From assembly GCF_013364195.1 (NCBI RefSeq), contig NZ_CP054918.1, forward strand, positions 3,833,001 through 3,897,000: a stretch of DNA of 64,000 bases, read 5' to 3'. The position numbers were made by a program, and so were the translations under genes. Under the pieces are notes generated by a model that made no database searches, was not told the DNA's origin, and was given only the letters and a program-made list of their open reading frames with translations. Below are positions 62,948 through 64,000 of the stretch, piece by piece. The stretch comes from Streptomyces sp. NA04227 (GTDB taxonomy: Bacteria; Actinomycetota; Actinomycetes; Streptomycetales; Streptomycetaceae). Position 1 is the stretch's first letter, and every line of letters begins with the position of its first letter.

Positions 62948-63449
62948 CATCGGCCCCGGCGCCCGACCGCTCGGTTCTCCGGCGGATCAGCGCGCGCCGG
63001 GCCGTACGGTCGATCATCCTGAGGCCACGGGACCGGCCGAGCGGGCGCAGCGCCTGCTGGGCCGAGGCCGCCCAGGGCTGGCGGAGGGCGCCGAGTACCG
63101 CGAAGCGGGTGCCGGAGCCCTCGGGGACCGCCGCCATACCGCCGACCACGTAGCGGCTCTGCATCAGGCACCAGCCCGGCTGGAGCAGGACGTCGAAGCG
63201 GGCGGAGTGCCCGAACGGGCCGTAGGCCATGCCCAGTTGGCGGCCGGTGACGCTCGGGTGGCAGTGGAAGGCGCGCAAGGTCGGGATCAGGTGCGGGAGT
63301 TCGCCCTCCAGGTCGCCGGCGATGGCCCAGACCTCGGATACCGGCAGGTCCAGATGGGCTTCCGCGTACATACCCGCATGCAGTCCCGCTGCCATGACGC
63401 GCAGACGCCGGACCGCATCGAGTCCGGCCGACGGCCAGTTGGTGTTCAT
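62937..63449 (-). CDS. SRPBCC/START-like protein
   Basis: 170-residue protein of the SRPBCC fold, a hydrophobic-ligand pocket. Visible features are YAEAHLDLPVSEVWAIAGDL near 28-47, PHLIPTLRAFHCHPSVTGRQ, and CLMQSRYVVGGMAAVPEGSG followed by TRFAVLGALRQPW. The C-terminus is basic (RMIDRTARRALIRRRTER). Start ATG 63449 in an ATGA overlap with the upstream sigma-factor gene. ATG 63458 would add three residues. It may sense a ligand for, or act downstream of, that sigma factor. Function unknown. Confidence 0.75.
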   Translation of the reverse strand: MNTNWPSAGLDAVRRLRVMAAGLHAGMYAEAHLDLPVSEVWAIAGDLEGELPHLIPTLRAFHCHPSVTGRQLGMAYGPFGHSARFDVLLQPGWCLMQSRYVVGGMAAVPEGSGTRFAVLGALRQPWAASAQQALRPLGRSRGLRMIDRTARRALIRRRTERSGAGADGST

Positions 63450-64000
63450 CGCGGCCATGCCTTTCGGAAGCTGTGGCGGGCCCGGTGCAGCCGGGACTTC
63501 ATCGTGCCCGAGGTGATGTTGAGGACGGTGCTCGCCGATCGCTCGTCCAGACCCTCCAGCTCGCGCAGGACCAGGACCGCGCGGTGCTCGCTGGACATGC
63601 GCCGCAGGACGTCGTGCACATCCACGGCCAGTTCGGGACTGCGCGGCCAGGCGATGTCGTCGAACTCGCACACCGGAGTCTCGCGTTCGGTCCGGCGGGC
63701 TACCCGTACGGCCTCCCGTACGGTGATCGTCCGCACCCAGGCGTACAGGGCCTGGGGGTCCCGGAGCCGGGGCAGGCCCTGGAACACGGCGATCAGTGCC
63801 TCCTGTACGGCATCCGCGCTGTGGTCGAGCGCGATCGGCCTGCACAGGCGGCTCACGTAGGGGGTGAGCAGGCCGAGGAGGTCGTTGAGCGCGATCGCGT
63901 CTCCGGACTGGGCGGCCTTCACCAGGGGTGCCGCCGCGGCCCACGGGGAATCCTCCGCCGCGGCCTGCTGGGCCGGGGCTGGGTCCCGTCGCGGGACGGC
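63446..64000 (-). CDS. ECF-type RNA polymerase sigma factor (5' end outside window)
   Basis: At least 184 codons are visible. Region 2 begins near LVKAAQSGDAIALNDLLGLL and includes DAVQEALIAVFQGLPRLRDP with ALYAWVRTITVREAVR. Region 4 is DVHDVLRRMSSEHRAVLVLR, then ELEGLDERSASTVLNI and SGTMKSRLHRARH. The frame stays open to base 64000, so the real start is right of the window. A GTG at 63922 would truncate region 2. No anti-sigma gene is adjacent; instead it overlaps an SRPBCC gene by 4 nt. Confidence 0.88.
   Translation of the reverse strand, partial: AVPRRDPAPAQQAAAEDSPWAAAAPLVKAAQSGDAIALNDLLGLLTPYVSRLCRPIALDHSADAVQEALIAVFQGLPRLRDPQALYAWVRTITVREAVRVARRTERETPVCEFDDIAWPRSPELAVDVHDVLRRMSSEHRAVLVLRELEGLDERSASTVLNITSGTMKSRLHRARHSFRKAWPR

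Noticed and set aside
1..64000. Insertion sequences, integrases or prophage structural genes
   Set aside because: I looked for transposase and integrase signatures and terminal inverted repeats and found none. The Bro-N gene is the only phage-like element.

Overview
The window is about 64 kb of very GC-rich actinomycete chromosome, almost certainly Streptomyces. The evidence is strong third-position GC, GTG starts, ATGA/GTGA stop-start overlaps, chaplin-type class E sortases, CrgA, and the FhaA-FhaB-PstP-RodA-PbpA-PknB operon. Three ParB sites (parS, consensus GTTTCACGTGAAAC) and nine good DnaA boxes place it in the replication-origin-proximal core, with gene order in the right-hand 20 kb matching, from memory, the S. 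coelicolor SCO3843-SCO3857 block.

Left part (1-14.8 kb): the 3' part of a quinone oxidoreductase is cut by the window edge. Next come a K+ channel, moeA and a MobA-like nucleotidyltransferase on the minus strand, and a divergent GNAT acetyltransferase. Then follows a branched-chain 2-oxoacid dehydrogenase operon (E1alpha, E1beta, E2) with a divergent Lrp/AsnC regulator. After it come a TetR regulator coupled to 3-hydroxyacyl-CoA dehydrogenase (paaH) and a divergent PaaN-type dehydrogenase.

Middle-left (15-34.3 kb): a Bro-N antirepressor-like protein, a SpoU/TrmH methyltransferase, an HTTM plus DUF5819 membrane pair, the paaABCDE phenylacetyl-CoA epoxidase operon, a rhodanese, a J-domain-like protein, a DUF2252 protein, a lipoprotein, a very large nSTAND-ATPase/WD40 protein and a GH16 secreted hydrolase. 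The motif ACCGNNCGNNCGGT, or a one-base variant of it, lies upstream of paaA, between paaH and paaN, and between bkdA and the lrp gene. This suggests one PaaR-type TetR regulon that ties 2-oxoacid oxidation to phenylacetate catabolism.

Middle-right (34.5-44.7 kb): a membrane protein of unknown role, then an unusual small gene cluster. It holds a Dabb protein, an EamA exporter, a DUF2000 protein, a PaaK-like acid ligase, a class IV aminotransferase, a prephenate dehydratase/BacA-like protein and an ornithine-cyclodeaminase-family dehydrogenase, with a convergent FAD amine/amino-acid oxidase. Two genes of this cluster carry the only in-frame TTA (bldA-dependent) codons I found, and a nine-unit 7-bp tandem array precedes its first gene. 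It looks like an undescribed pathway for a modified amino acid or a related small molecule. It ends at the 3' side of a tRNA-Leu(CAG) gene.

Right part (45-64 kb): the conserved cell-wall and division block (fhaA, fhaB, pstP, rodA, pbpA, pknB), two class E sortases, pabA and a small membrane protein, a DUF881 protein, crgA, a rhomboid protease, ppiA, a DUF5324 protein, and an SRPBCC protein translationally coupled to an ECF sigma factor that runs off the right edge.
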